NCBI GenBank assembly: GCA_040381075.1
Contig: JBEIHX010000024.1
Coordinates: 1-57,207, forward strand
DNA: 57,207 nucleotides
Direction: 5' to 3'
Source: JBEIHX01 sp040381075
GTDB taxonomy: Bacteria > Pseudomonadota > Alphaproteobacteria > Caulobacterales > Aquidulcibacteraceae
Positions 1 through 7,600 of the stretch are shown one piece after another. Numbering within the stretch: the first letter of the stretch is position 1; every line of letters starts with the position of its first letter. A model generated the notes under the pieces. The model was given only the letters and a program-made list of their open reading frames with translations. It was not told the origin of the DNA and searched no databases. A program made the translations under genes and the position numbers.

Positions 1-184
1 CGGCTGAAGCCTTATTCTCTGAGCCCTGCGGCGCTGACATTTTGACGATCACATCGCGTTCCGGGTTCAAGGCTACGGCCTCGATGGGGTTCCAGTTGCG
101 GGTGTGACGTGACCAGCGTGCAGGGGTGCGCTCACGGGCCTTGAAGACCGGCAACATTGAGATTTTTGGCGGCCACACCGATTT
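1..184 (-). pseudogene. Possible C-terminal fragment of a transposase
   Basis: A minus-strand frame is open from just after a stop codon at 185-187 to the left edge. It encodes a short basic stretch with the pattern ARWSRHTRNWNPIEAVALNP, which reminds me of the C-terminal tails of some DDE transposases. No start codon with a ribosome-binding site and no upstream catalytic part are present. If real, it is the decayed tail of an insertion sequence whose end lies outside the window. The identification rests on memory of family tails only. Confidence 0.2.
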
Positions 185-279
185 CTAGGGCGTCCGCTTC
201 GTTGTTGTCGGTTGTTTGGAAGAGAAGTTTTCCGCGCCGTAGCGGCAGATCTTGGGCTGCCTGATAAGCTACGCTTGAA

Positions 280-293
280 TGTCAGATCTGACA
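280..293. repeat. 14-bp perfect palindrome
   Basis: The sequence TGTCAGATCTGACA is its own reverse complement. It could be an operator half-site pair for a dimeric repressor, but no adjacent gene clearly uses it. Confidence 0.4.
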
Positions 294-631
294 GCAGCCG
301 GAAAAGGCGAAAGCTGCCCCCGACCCGTGAATCCGGCGGCCGGTGCCAGCCGAAACTGAAACCCGACATTAAGGCGGAGAGGTGACCGCTGCCTGAACCG
401 GTGAGGCTTCGCCAAACTCCGCCTTTCGCATTCGAGGCGCAAAAGTATGCCAAGCCGTATCTCGAAGCGGACATTGGGCGGCAGGCAACGTCGGTCGGGT
501 CGTCTCGCGCTCTGGAGCCTGCGAAGACGAAGGTCGATGTATGTTTTGCGGGTGGGGCTGCGTTAAGTTGGCGCTGTGGCGAGTGGGGTCGGCCTGAGGC
601 CTTCACGTCTATCCCGACCGGCCAAAATCGA

Positions 632-646
632 CCCGCCTTCGGCGGG
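632..646 (-). other. Hairpin downstream of variable repeat 1
   Basis: Six-base arms CCCGCC and GGCGGG enclose a three-base loop. On the strand of the 469-residue variable protein it lies about 100 bases after the variable repeat, the same relative place as the stronger hairpin after variable repeat 2. It could be the DGR target-recognition hairpin or a transcription terminator without a T-tract. Confidence 0.4.
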
Positions 647-702
647 ACCGGGGCGATCCCTCAGCGAGGATTCTCCCCTACCCAAAACGAATCGCAACAA
701 CA

Positions 703-749
703 GATTTTTGCACAATTTAACAAATCAATAATCACAACTTTAAAGCGTC
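703..749 (-). repeat. 47-bp block directly 3' of VR1 (copy 1)
   Basis: On the minus strand these 47 bases match the 47 bases after variable repeat 2 (10147-10193) at 45 positions. They include the last codons and stop of each target gene plus an AT-rich tail. The template repeat lacks this block, so it did not come from retrohoming; it marks either a duplicated target cassette or a conserved element needed for target recognition. Confidence 0.85.
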
Positions 750-2149
750 CGGGCGACGCGGAAACCGAGATTGTCGTCCCGGAACGTGGGCGCGAACCTG
801 ATGCGGAGCGCCGAGCGGAGGCCCTGGGCAACGTTGAACCAGCCGCCGCCGCGGATCACGCGGGACGAGGATTCTTCTCCTGTCCACACAGACCCATCGG
901 CCGGCGCGCCCTCGTAACTAATTTGAAAGGAATCTTCGCACCATTCGTGCACATTGCCGTGCATGTCGTGCAGACCAAAGCCGTTTGGGAGCTTCTGGCC
1001 CACCGGGTGTGTTTTGGCGCCTGAGTTCGCTGCGAACCAAGCATAATCGCCGAGCCGGCGCTCATCGTCGCCAAAGCTCCATCGCGTTGATGACCCCGCG
1101 CGGCAAGCATATTCCCACTCCGCCTCGCTTGGCAGGCGATAGGCATCCGGCCGGTCTGCAAGGTCCACTGTGTCGTTCAGCCAAGCGAGATAGGCCTGAG
1201 CATCTTCCCAGCTCACATTGATCACCGGGCGGGCGCCGCGCCCCCAGCCTTGATCGTAGGGTTTGGGCAACTTGGCGCCGGCGGCGATCGCGGCGTCCCA
1301 TTCAGCAAACGTGACCGGGTTTTTCCCAAGCGCGAAGGCATACCCGATCGTGACCTCGTGCTGTGGGAACTCATCGCTCGATGCGCCTTGCTCGCCCTCG
1401 GGCGCGCCCATGAGAAAGCGCCCAGGCGGGACCGTCACCATTTCTGACGCAGCTTTGTCCGGCAGGCCAGGAATAGGCTGGCGCCACACCGCGCCGGGCA
1501 TGCGTGCGGGTTGAAACGCTTTGGGCGTTGCGGCGGCGGATGGACCTTCGCTCAGCTTCGGGCGCAGCCGCCCGGCAAAGGCCAGCGCTTGGGGCGCCGC
1601 GAATGAGATCAGCGCCAAAAGCGCAGTGGCCAAGGCCGCCCAAAGTGCGTTTTGCTGAAGTGGGGCGGGAAGGCTTGCGCCCGTCCACGTGCGCAATGGC
1701 ATAAGCAGGTTGGCGTCCAGCCGCGCGAGAGCTTCCCCCGGTTCGAGCATTGCAAAGGCGGGCTGGAATGGGAGCGGCGTTTGACGGGTACCGCCGTAGG
1801 CGTCTGTCGTCAGCAGAACGCCGCCGCCATCGATGACCGCCGCCTCCACGATCGGCCCGGCGTGGCCGCGGATGCGCAAGGTGTGCCCGGATGCCAGCGA
1901 GAGGGCGCCGCCGTCCTCTGTCGGGACAATGGCCGCCGCGGGTTCGAGACCAGCAACCAGGATCGGCGCCTGAGCAAAAGCGGTGTCAACTGGCCGACCG
2001 GCGATGCCCAATCCCCAAACACAAAGAAAACCAAGAGTTAGCGCCGAAAGTAGCCAAAACACCGCCAGCCGAAATCCCTTCGGGGCAAGTCGCGGCCATT
2101 CGATGCCTCGCCTTAAGAGGCGAGCGGGGATTGTACCAGCTTCCGCCAT
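740..2149 (-). CDS. DGR target 1: membrane-anchored FGE/C-type-lectin-fold variable protein
   Basis: This 469-residue protein has a basic N-terminus, a membrane segment (about 26-50), an extracytoplasmic stretch with one WD-blade-like sequence (about 60-130), a second membrane segment (about 167-193) followed by RLRPK, and a C-terminal formylglycine-generating-enzyme-like domain (about 232-469). The positive-inside rule places the FGE domain in the cytoplasm. Family landmarks include MVTVPPGRFLMG, RPVINVSWEDAQAY, RLPSEAEWEYA and the terminal RGGGW...LGFRVART. Its only FGE-domain cysteines are C349 and C404, so a sulfatase-activating role is unlikely and a ligand-binding fold is more plausible. 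The last 40 residues are the DGR variable repeat. The gene is divergent from the TIR operon, with 71 bp between the two starts. That FGE-like domains serve as DGR targets is known for the family; the ligand is unknown. Confidence 0.93.
   Translation of the reverse strand: MAEAGTIPARLLRRGIEWPRLAPKGFRLAVFWLLSALTLGFLCVWGLGIAGRPVDTAFAQAPILVAGLEPAAAIVPTEDGGALSLASGHTLRIRGHAGPIVEAAVIDGGGVLLTTDAYGGTRQTPLPFQPAFAMLEPGEALARLDANLLMPLRTWTGASLPAPLQQNALWAALATALLALISFAAPQALAFAGRLRPKLSEGPSAAATPKAFQPARMPGAVWRQPIPGLPDKAASEMVTVPPGRFLMGAPEGEQGASSDEFPQHEVTIGYAFALGKNPVTFAEWDAAIAAGAKLPKPYDQGWGRGARPVINVSWEDAQAYLAWLNDTVDLADRPDAYRLPSEAEWEYACRAGSSTRWSFGDDERRLGDYAWFAANSGAKTHPVGQKLPNGFGLHDMHGNVHEWCEDSFQISYEGAPADGSVWTGEESSSRVIRGGGWFNVAQGLRSALRIRFAPTFRDDNLGFRVARTL
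750..869 (-). repeat. DGR variable repeat VR1
   Basis: Aligned without gaps to template bases 11795-11914, it differs at 19 positions, and every one is an adenine in the template (changed to T, G or C). The 90 template positions that are C, G or T are all identical. It encodes about residues 428-467 of the 469-residue protein. The first non-adenine difference lies just past the 3' limit (template C, target G), as expected at the boundary where mutagenic homology begins. Confidence 0.97.
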
Positions 2150-2220
2150 AAGTCCTCGCCTCCATTGCGCTTGGCAATTCTTTAACGATTGGGTAACGCT
2201 AAACGCAAGGGGACGTTTGC
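2150..2220. promoter_or_regulatory. Divergent promoter region between the two DGR/conflict transcripts
   Basis: Seventy-one bases separate the starts of the variable protein gene (minus) and the TIR gene (plus). A TTGGCA at 2171-2176 followed 17 bases later by TAACGC could be a weak plus-strand promoter. AAGGGGAC just before 2221 is a good ribosome-binding site for the TIR gene. Both sides may be co-regulated from here. Confidence 0.5.
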
Positions 2221-3591
2221 ATGAGCTTTGTGTTCATCAGCCACGCCAGTGAAGACAAGCCGCGCATCCGGCCGATCGTCGATGCGCTGCGGGCCGCAGG
2301 TTTGCGCGTTTTCCTGGATAATCCAGACCGGGCTGATTATTCTGAAAAGGATATCGCAACCGGTGATTTCGTCCGGCTGCACTATGATCGGTCGTGGGAC
2401 CAACAACTTAGAGAGGCGATGCGCGCAAGCCACGCCATGTTGGTTTGCTGGTCGAAAGCGGCGCGCAAAGAGTCCTTGGCGGCGGATCGGGATACTTGGC
2501 GCGGGGAGATCGACTACGCCCTGATCTCCGGCAAAGCCCTTAATGTTGTGGTGGACGAAGTGCGCCCGAAAGACCTTTACAAGGGCGGCGGCGAACATCA
2601 GTGCTTGGCGGATACAGACAAAATCGATGATGGATGGCATGCGGCGATCGCGCAGCTGATCCAGGACATCAAACGGGTCATGGAACGGGTCGCCTATGGC
2701 GATGCGCGCACCGCGAAGGCCCGCCGCGGCGATCTCGCGCTGCCGATCTACGCCAACCGCCATCCACAAGAAAACGCCTTCAACGCAGCGCTGCGAGCGG
2801 TCGAGGATCAAGGCGGCGCGCACCCGATCATTTTGCATGGCCCCGAAAACGAATTGCCGGAAGACCTCGTCAAGCGCATGTCGGAGCTCAGCGGGGAGCT
2901 TGCTGCACAAGGCGCCCGCTGGCACGAAGTGCGCTCGCCCTACTGGCCGCAAGAGGCACGCACACCCAGGGCGTTCCAGGACGCTTATAGACTGGAGTTG
3001 ACCTCGCGCCTGAAGTGCCGCGGCGGCGATCAAGATCACCGCATTGCAGAAAGGCTTGCGGGCGAGGAAGTCACTGCGATCATCCATCGCCTGAAGGCCA
3101 AAGACTGGCGTCGCGATGAAGGCGTGCGCGTGCAGGCCTGGATTGATTACTGGAACGATTTGGGTCGGGCGCACGTCAAGGTGCGGGTGCTGCCGGTCCT
3201 TGTCGCGCCCCTACGCAAAGCTAAGCCCGGCTGGCACAAGGAAGACGGAAAGCGATACCATCCGCCTGGGGCTTCCGGCGGTCCGATCGATAATGCGCGC
3301 TTGTCTCGAATACTCGGCGAGGCTGCGAAGCGGGCCAGTGAAACGAATACGACATTGAGCGACCTGCCAATCCTTGGCCCGATCCGCCGCCGCGATGCGG
3401 AAGAGTGGCTTGAAGATTGGAAAGATCGCCTCCCCGCAGATTCCGTGACAGGGGCGCGGCAATTGGTCGACGCCATGTTCGGCAAGCGCCGCTTTCTTGG
3501 TCCCAATCCAGAAAGACAAGGCGTCACGCACGGAGACTTTCTCGACCGGCTGAAGGACATTTGCGCCGGCGCTGCGCAAGCGCCGACGTAA
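2221..3591 (+). CDS. TIR-domain protein with inactive-STAND-like C-terminal half
   Basis: The 456-residue protein starts with a TIR domain (about 1-120): FVFISHASEDK at the first strand, RVFLD in the second, and SHAMLVCWS followed by DTWRGEIDYAL, where E96 sits at the place of the catalytic glutamate of TIR NADases. The rest (about 150-456) has the pattern NRHPQENAF, then HPIILHG, then YW and RVLPVLV, which resembles the inactive STAND (iSTAND) module of predicted bacterial conflict systems; no Walker motif is present. TIR domains of this kind commonly cleave NAD+ or make cyclic ADP-ribose signals when triggered. It is the first gene of the operon, with 10 bases to the MoxR gene. The TIR call is firm; the iSTAND assignment is by pattern memory and needs a profile search. 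Confidence 0.88.
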   Translation: MSFVFISHASEDKPRIRPIVDALRAAGLRVFLDNPDRADYSEKDIATGDFVRLHYDRSWDQQLREAMRASHAMLVCWSKAARKESLAADRDTWRGEIDYALISGKALNVVVDEVRPKDLYKGGGEHQCLADTDKIDDGWHAAIAQLIQDIKRVMERVAYGDARTAKARRGDLALPIYANRHPQENAFNAALRAVEDQGGAHPIILHGPENELPEDLVKRMSELSGELAAQGARWHEVRSPYWPQEARTPRAFQDAYRLELTSRLKCRGGDQDHRIAERLAGEEVTAIIHRLKAKDWRRDEGVRVQAWIDYWNDLGRAHVKVRVLPVLVAPLRKAKPGWHKEDGKRYHPPGASGGPIDNARLSRILGEAAKRASETNTTLSDLPILGPIRRRDAEEWLEDWKDRLPADSVTGARQLVDAMFGKRRFLGPNPERQGVTHGDFLDRLKDICAGAAQAPT

Positions 3592-3601
3592 GGAGAACGC
3601 A

Positions 3602-4609
3602 ATGGCTTACCCCTATTTCAAGCGCGGGATCGAAAACGGCGTTACCTCGGCGAAGGCGTCCGACATCATCCCGGTCGATCGGTCACGGATGGAAGATCCG
3701 GCCGCCTATCAGCCGCACAAGGACTTGTCCCACGCTGTCAACGTGGCGCTGGTGCTCGGCATGCCGCTCTTGCTGACGGGCGAGCCGGGCACGGGAAAGA
3801 CGCAGCTGGCATACGCGTTGGCGGCGGAACTGGGATGCCATGTGCTGAAGTTTGAAACGAAATCCACGAGTCAGGCGCGGGACTTGTTTTACACCTATGA
3901 CGCCTTGACGGCGTTCAAGATGAAGGACGCAACCGATCCGCGCCTGTTCATTCGATATCAGGCGCTGGGGCAAGCCATCCTCGAAGCGTTCGGCGCTGAG
4001 GCAGTTGCATCGCTATGGCCGCCAAACGTGCCTCACCACGGACCGCGGCGCGCCGTCGTGCTGATCGATGAAATCGACAAGGCGCCGCGGGATTTTCCCA
4101 ATGACCTTTTGAACGAAATCGACAGGCTCTATTTCCGCATTCCGGAACTGGGCAATCTCGCCTCTCCCGGCGCCGACAACGAAGCACAAGGTTTGCCACG
4201 GCAATTCCGCCCGATCGTCGTGCTGACCTCCAACTCGGAAAAGGGCCTGCCTGATCCGTTCCTGCGGCGTTGCGTGTATTTCGACATCCCCTTCCCACAG
4301 GAAGAGGAAATGCGCGACATTGCGGCCGCGCGATTGGAGGGGCTGGGGCCGAATGATCCGCTCGTCGCGGATGCGCTCGGATTGTTCTACTGCCTTCGCA
4401 AAGCACGGGCCTTGGTGAGGCTGAAGAAGGAACCTTCCACCGCCGAGCTGCTCAACTGGCTGCAGATATTGAGAGAACGCGGCGTGAAGCCAAACGAGCG
4501 GTTGGTGACACAAAAATCCATCGTGCTTGAGACCTTGTCGACGCTGATCAAAAACAGCGACGATCGCAAGGAAGCCACGGACTTCGTCGCCAACCGTTGG
4601 CAGGGCTAG
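3602..4609 (+). CDS. MoxR-type AAA+ ATPase
   Basis: This 335-residue protein has Walker A GEPGTGKT (60-67), Walker B VVLIDEID (about 152-159), a sensor region VVLTSNSEKGLPDPFLRRC and a C-terminal lid, matching the MoxR/AAA_5 group. MoxR ATPases act as chaperone-like remodelers and usually pair with a vWA-domain partner; here the partner is probably the vWA-like cytoplasmic part of the next gene product. AGGAGA just before 3602 is the ribosome-binding site. It sits between the TIR gene and the 1840-residue membrane protein (24 bases downstream), so the three are likely co-transcribed. In the conflict systems that this layout resembles, the ATPase is proposed to gate effector activation; that role here is inferred. 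Confidence 0.93.
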   Translation: MAYPYFKRGIENGVTSAKASDIIPVDRSRMEDPAAYQPHKDLSHAVNVALVLGMPLLLTGEPGTGKTQLAYALAAELGCHVLKFETKSTSQARDLFYTYDALTAFKMKDATDPRLFIRYQALGQAILEAFGAEAVASLWPPNVPHHGPRRAVVLIDEIDKAPRDFPNDLLNEIDRLYFRIPELGNLASPGADNEAQGLPRQFRPIVVLTSNSEKGLPDPFLRRCVYFDIPFPQEEEMRDIAAARLEGLGPNDPLVADALGLFYCLRKARALVRLKKEPSTAELLNWLQILRERGVKPNERLVTQKSIVLETLSTLIKNSDDRKEATDFVANRWQG

Positions 4610-4633
4610 GCCCCGCGCCTTTGAGCCGCCACC

Positions 4634-7600
4634 ATGGTGCAGAGCCGCGATCTTGATCCCGAAATAGGCTACCAACTCTATGGCGGTGGGGAAGAGAGCT
4701 ATGGCGACAGCGGCTACGCGTTCGGCCTGCTGAGCCATTTGCGCGCCGCGGGGCTGCCGATCGGGCCGCGCGAGCATTTGGCGGCTGGGGTGTTACTGGC
4801 GGAATTGCTGGCTGATTTGCCGCCAACAGAACCACGCAACACGCTCGCCGATTTCCGGGCACAATTGGCTCCGCTGCTCGCCCGCACGCCGGAGGAAACC
4901 GAAACGTTCGGCCGCGTATTCGATGCGTTGGCGCCACGCTGGCGCGCAAGCGTGGCAGGCGGGGCCTCGGCACAAGAAGTTTCTGTCGGCGTGGCCCCGG
5001 GCGCCGCCGAGCGCGTCCGCACGAAGATCAATTGGCGGCGATGGGGAGTAACTGCAGGGATCGGCGCTCTCGCCGTCGCGCTGCTGGTCTGGCTCTGGCT
5101 TTCGCTGTTTCCGCCGAGCGTGACGCCGGTTGAGCCGGCACCGCCTTCCGGGCCTTCTGATATCAGCAACCCCGCGCCCTCAACTGTGCCCGTTTCGGTT
5201 GCGCCAGAAGACGCCGAGGCCTTGCGGAGCCTAACACGCGTGCGGGATGCCATCGCCGCAAAGACCCTTTACATATTTGCGCCGACCCTCAGCGAATTGT
5301 CCGCAAGCTTGGCGCAGAAAAGCGCGATCGGCTGGAACGCCGCCGGCTATGAGCAGCGCCTTCACGAACTGACGGGTCTCGAACGCAGCCGCCCGTTGGA
5401 CCTCTCCGGCGTCGGCGAAAGCGCGCGTACGCTGGCGACCTTGGCCACTGCGCTCGACCTGATCGAACGCCCCGGACAAGGCGGCGCGTTCGCCAGGTAC
5501 CAATTAGCCGCCGCCACTGCTGCGCCTCCGGAAAACTCCGCCCGCGCTTTGCGCGCCGTCATTGATGCGGGGGTGGAGGGCCCGCTTCCGGAAGAACGGG
5601 CTGAAGCGCTCGCTGCCATCAAACAGGCCATCACCGGGCGCCACCCACTCGCGGCATTCGACGACGCCATTGAACGCGCGCTGGCAATCGAGCCTGATCC
5701 GCGCTTGTCGTGGCTTACGCCGGCCCCGCCTGGTTGGCACGAACCAAAGGTCAAAGCACCGCCCTGGTGGGCGTTGATCTTGGCGGCGCTGACGCCGCTG
5801 GCCCTTTGCGCCGCGTGGCTCGCCAATGCATTGGTGTTCAAGCGAGCGTTCCTGCGGCGGCGCAAGCCGGAGTTTCCGCCGCTGCTGCTCGACCTGCGCT
5901 CAAAGGCACATTCTACCATCGGTTTCGCCGCCGATGCGTTCCGCGAAGCAGCACGCAAACTGGCCAGGCGCACGCCAAAGCAAACCGATCGGCTTGATCT
6001 CGAAAAAACTGTGCAGGCGTCCTTGCGCGGCGGCGGGCTGATTGTCGAGCCGGTGTTCGCCACAACCCGCAATACGCCAGAGTATCTCGTCCTGATCGAG
6101 CGCCGCGCGCCAGGCGATCATGATTACGAGCGTATGCGCCAGATGGCGGGGCGGCTCAAAGAGGTGCTGCCCGTCAGCATATTCGCCTATCAGACCGAAC
6201 CCGCCTTTCTCGATCCGGAGGATGACGGGCGCGCGGAGTCGATCGATCGCTTGTCGGCGAAGTATCCCGATCATCGTCTGATTGTGCTGGGCACGGGCGA
6301 AGGATTTCTTTCGGTCCGCACCTTGGAGCCAACGCCCGCGGCGGAAAAACTGATGCGGTGGGATCGGCGCGCTCTGTTGACGCCGCTACCGGTTGCGGAA
6401 TGGGCGCAGGATGAGTTCCAGCTTGCGCGTGCCCTGCAAATGCCGATCGGGCGCGCGACACCTGAGGGGTTTGCAGCGCTGGCGGATCTCTTAGGCCTGG
6501 AGGGCGAGATCGAGGCGGAGCTTGTGCGCCCCACGGGTGATAATCTCGCCCAGCCGTTGCCGGCCATTCTGCGCCTTGATCCTGAAGACCTGCTTTACCC
6601 GAACCCGCCGGATGATCGCCCGATCAGCACGATCATCGCCCAGTTGCGTACCTATCTCGATGCGCCGGGGTTTGACTGGCTTTGCGCGCTCGCAGTCTAT
6701 CCCGCGATCCAGTGGGATTTGACGCTCTATCTGGGCGCGCAATTGCCGCGCCTGGATGGCGGCGACCCGAAAGACGACCCGCTCTACAGCGAGGAACGCA
6801 TCGCCGCGATCGCGCTGTTGCCTTGGTTCCGCGAAGGCCAGATGCCTAACTGGCTGCGCCGGGCCTTGATTGGCGCGATGACGCCAACGCGCGAACGCCA
6901 AGTGCGTGTCCTCGTCCAGGATCTTCTGCGCCAAGCCACCTTGCCGGAACCAAAGACCGACGAAGACAAGATACGCTTCAAGCTTATCCGCGAGCAGATG
7001 GCCGAGCGCCAGCGCAACGAACCCGTGGTCGGTCCTCCGCCTGAGCTTCTGATGGAAGATCAGGTGCTGGTGGACTTCCTGGCCAAGGGCGACGTCACGG
7101 ATCTAGAATATACTGGCCCAGATGCGCGCCCGGAGCAGGAGCGTCGCTTTCGTCTCGGCTGGATCGAGATTTTGGGCGCGGGCGTCGCCACCGCATATTC
7201 AGCAGCGGCCCTTTTCGCCGTGCCAAAACCGTGGGAGGGGCCGGCGCCGACGGGCGCGTGGTTAGGCCTTGTCCTCCTTGTCTTCGGCAGTGTCTTGGGG
7301 ACAGCTATCGTCGCTTGGCGGCGCAGCTATGAGGGCGTGCGGGTTGCGCTTGAGCGCTTAGTCTCGCCTGCGATCACGGTTGCGCTGCTGTTGCTCGCGT
7401 TTGCGGGTCTCATTGGTCCTGATGGGCAATCCCGCCTGTTGCAGCTGTTCGCGGCAGGTGTATTGCTGACCCCTGTTTCGCGCTGGATCGCCAATCGGCT
7501 AGGCGTCTTCTTTCCTTCAATTCGGGGCGGCTTCGGAAGCCGGGTTGGAAGCACGGTTGTCGAAGGAGCCTGCGCCGGCCTTGTCGCATCGATTTTATTC

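Larger units (their letters stand above)
188..702. other. Non-coding stretch at left edge
   Basis: About 500 bases contain no convincing gene on either strand; the open frames have no ribosome-binding site and no recognisable domain. The stretch holds a 14-bp perfect palindrome (280-293) and a small GC-rich hairpin (632-646) downstream of the first variable repeat. Confidence 0.6.

Noticed and set aside
2182..3174. Long minus-strand frame opposite the TIR gene
   Set aside because: It is a shadow of a high-GC coding region; the plus-strand frame has the TIR domain and ribosome-binding site.
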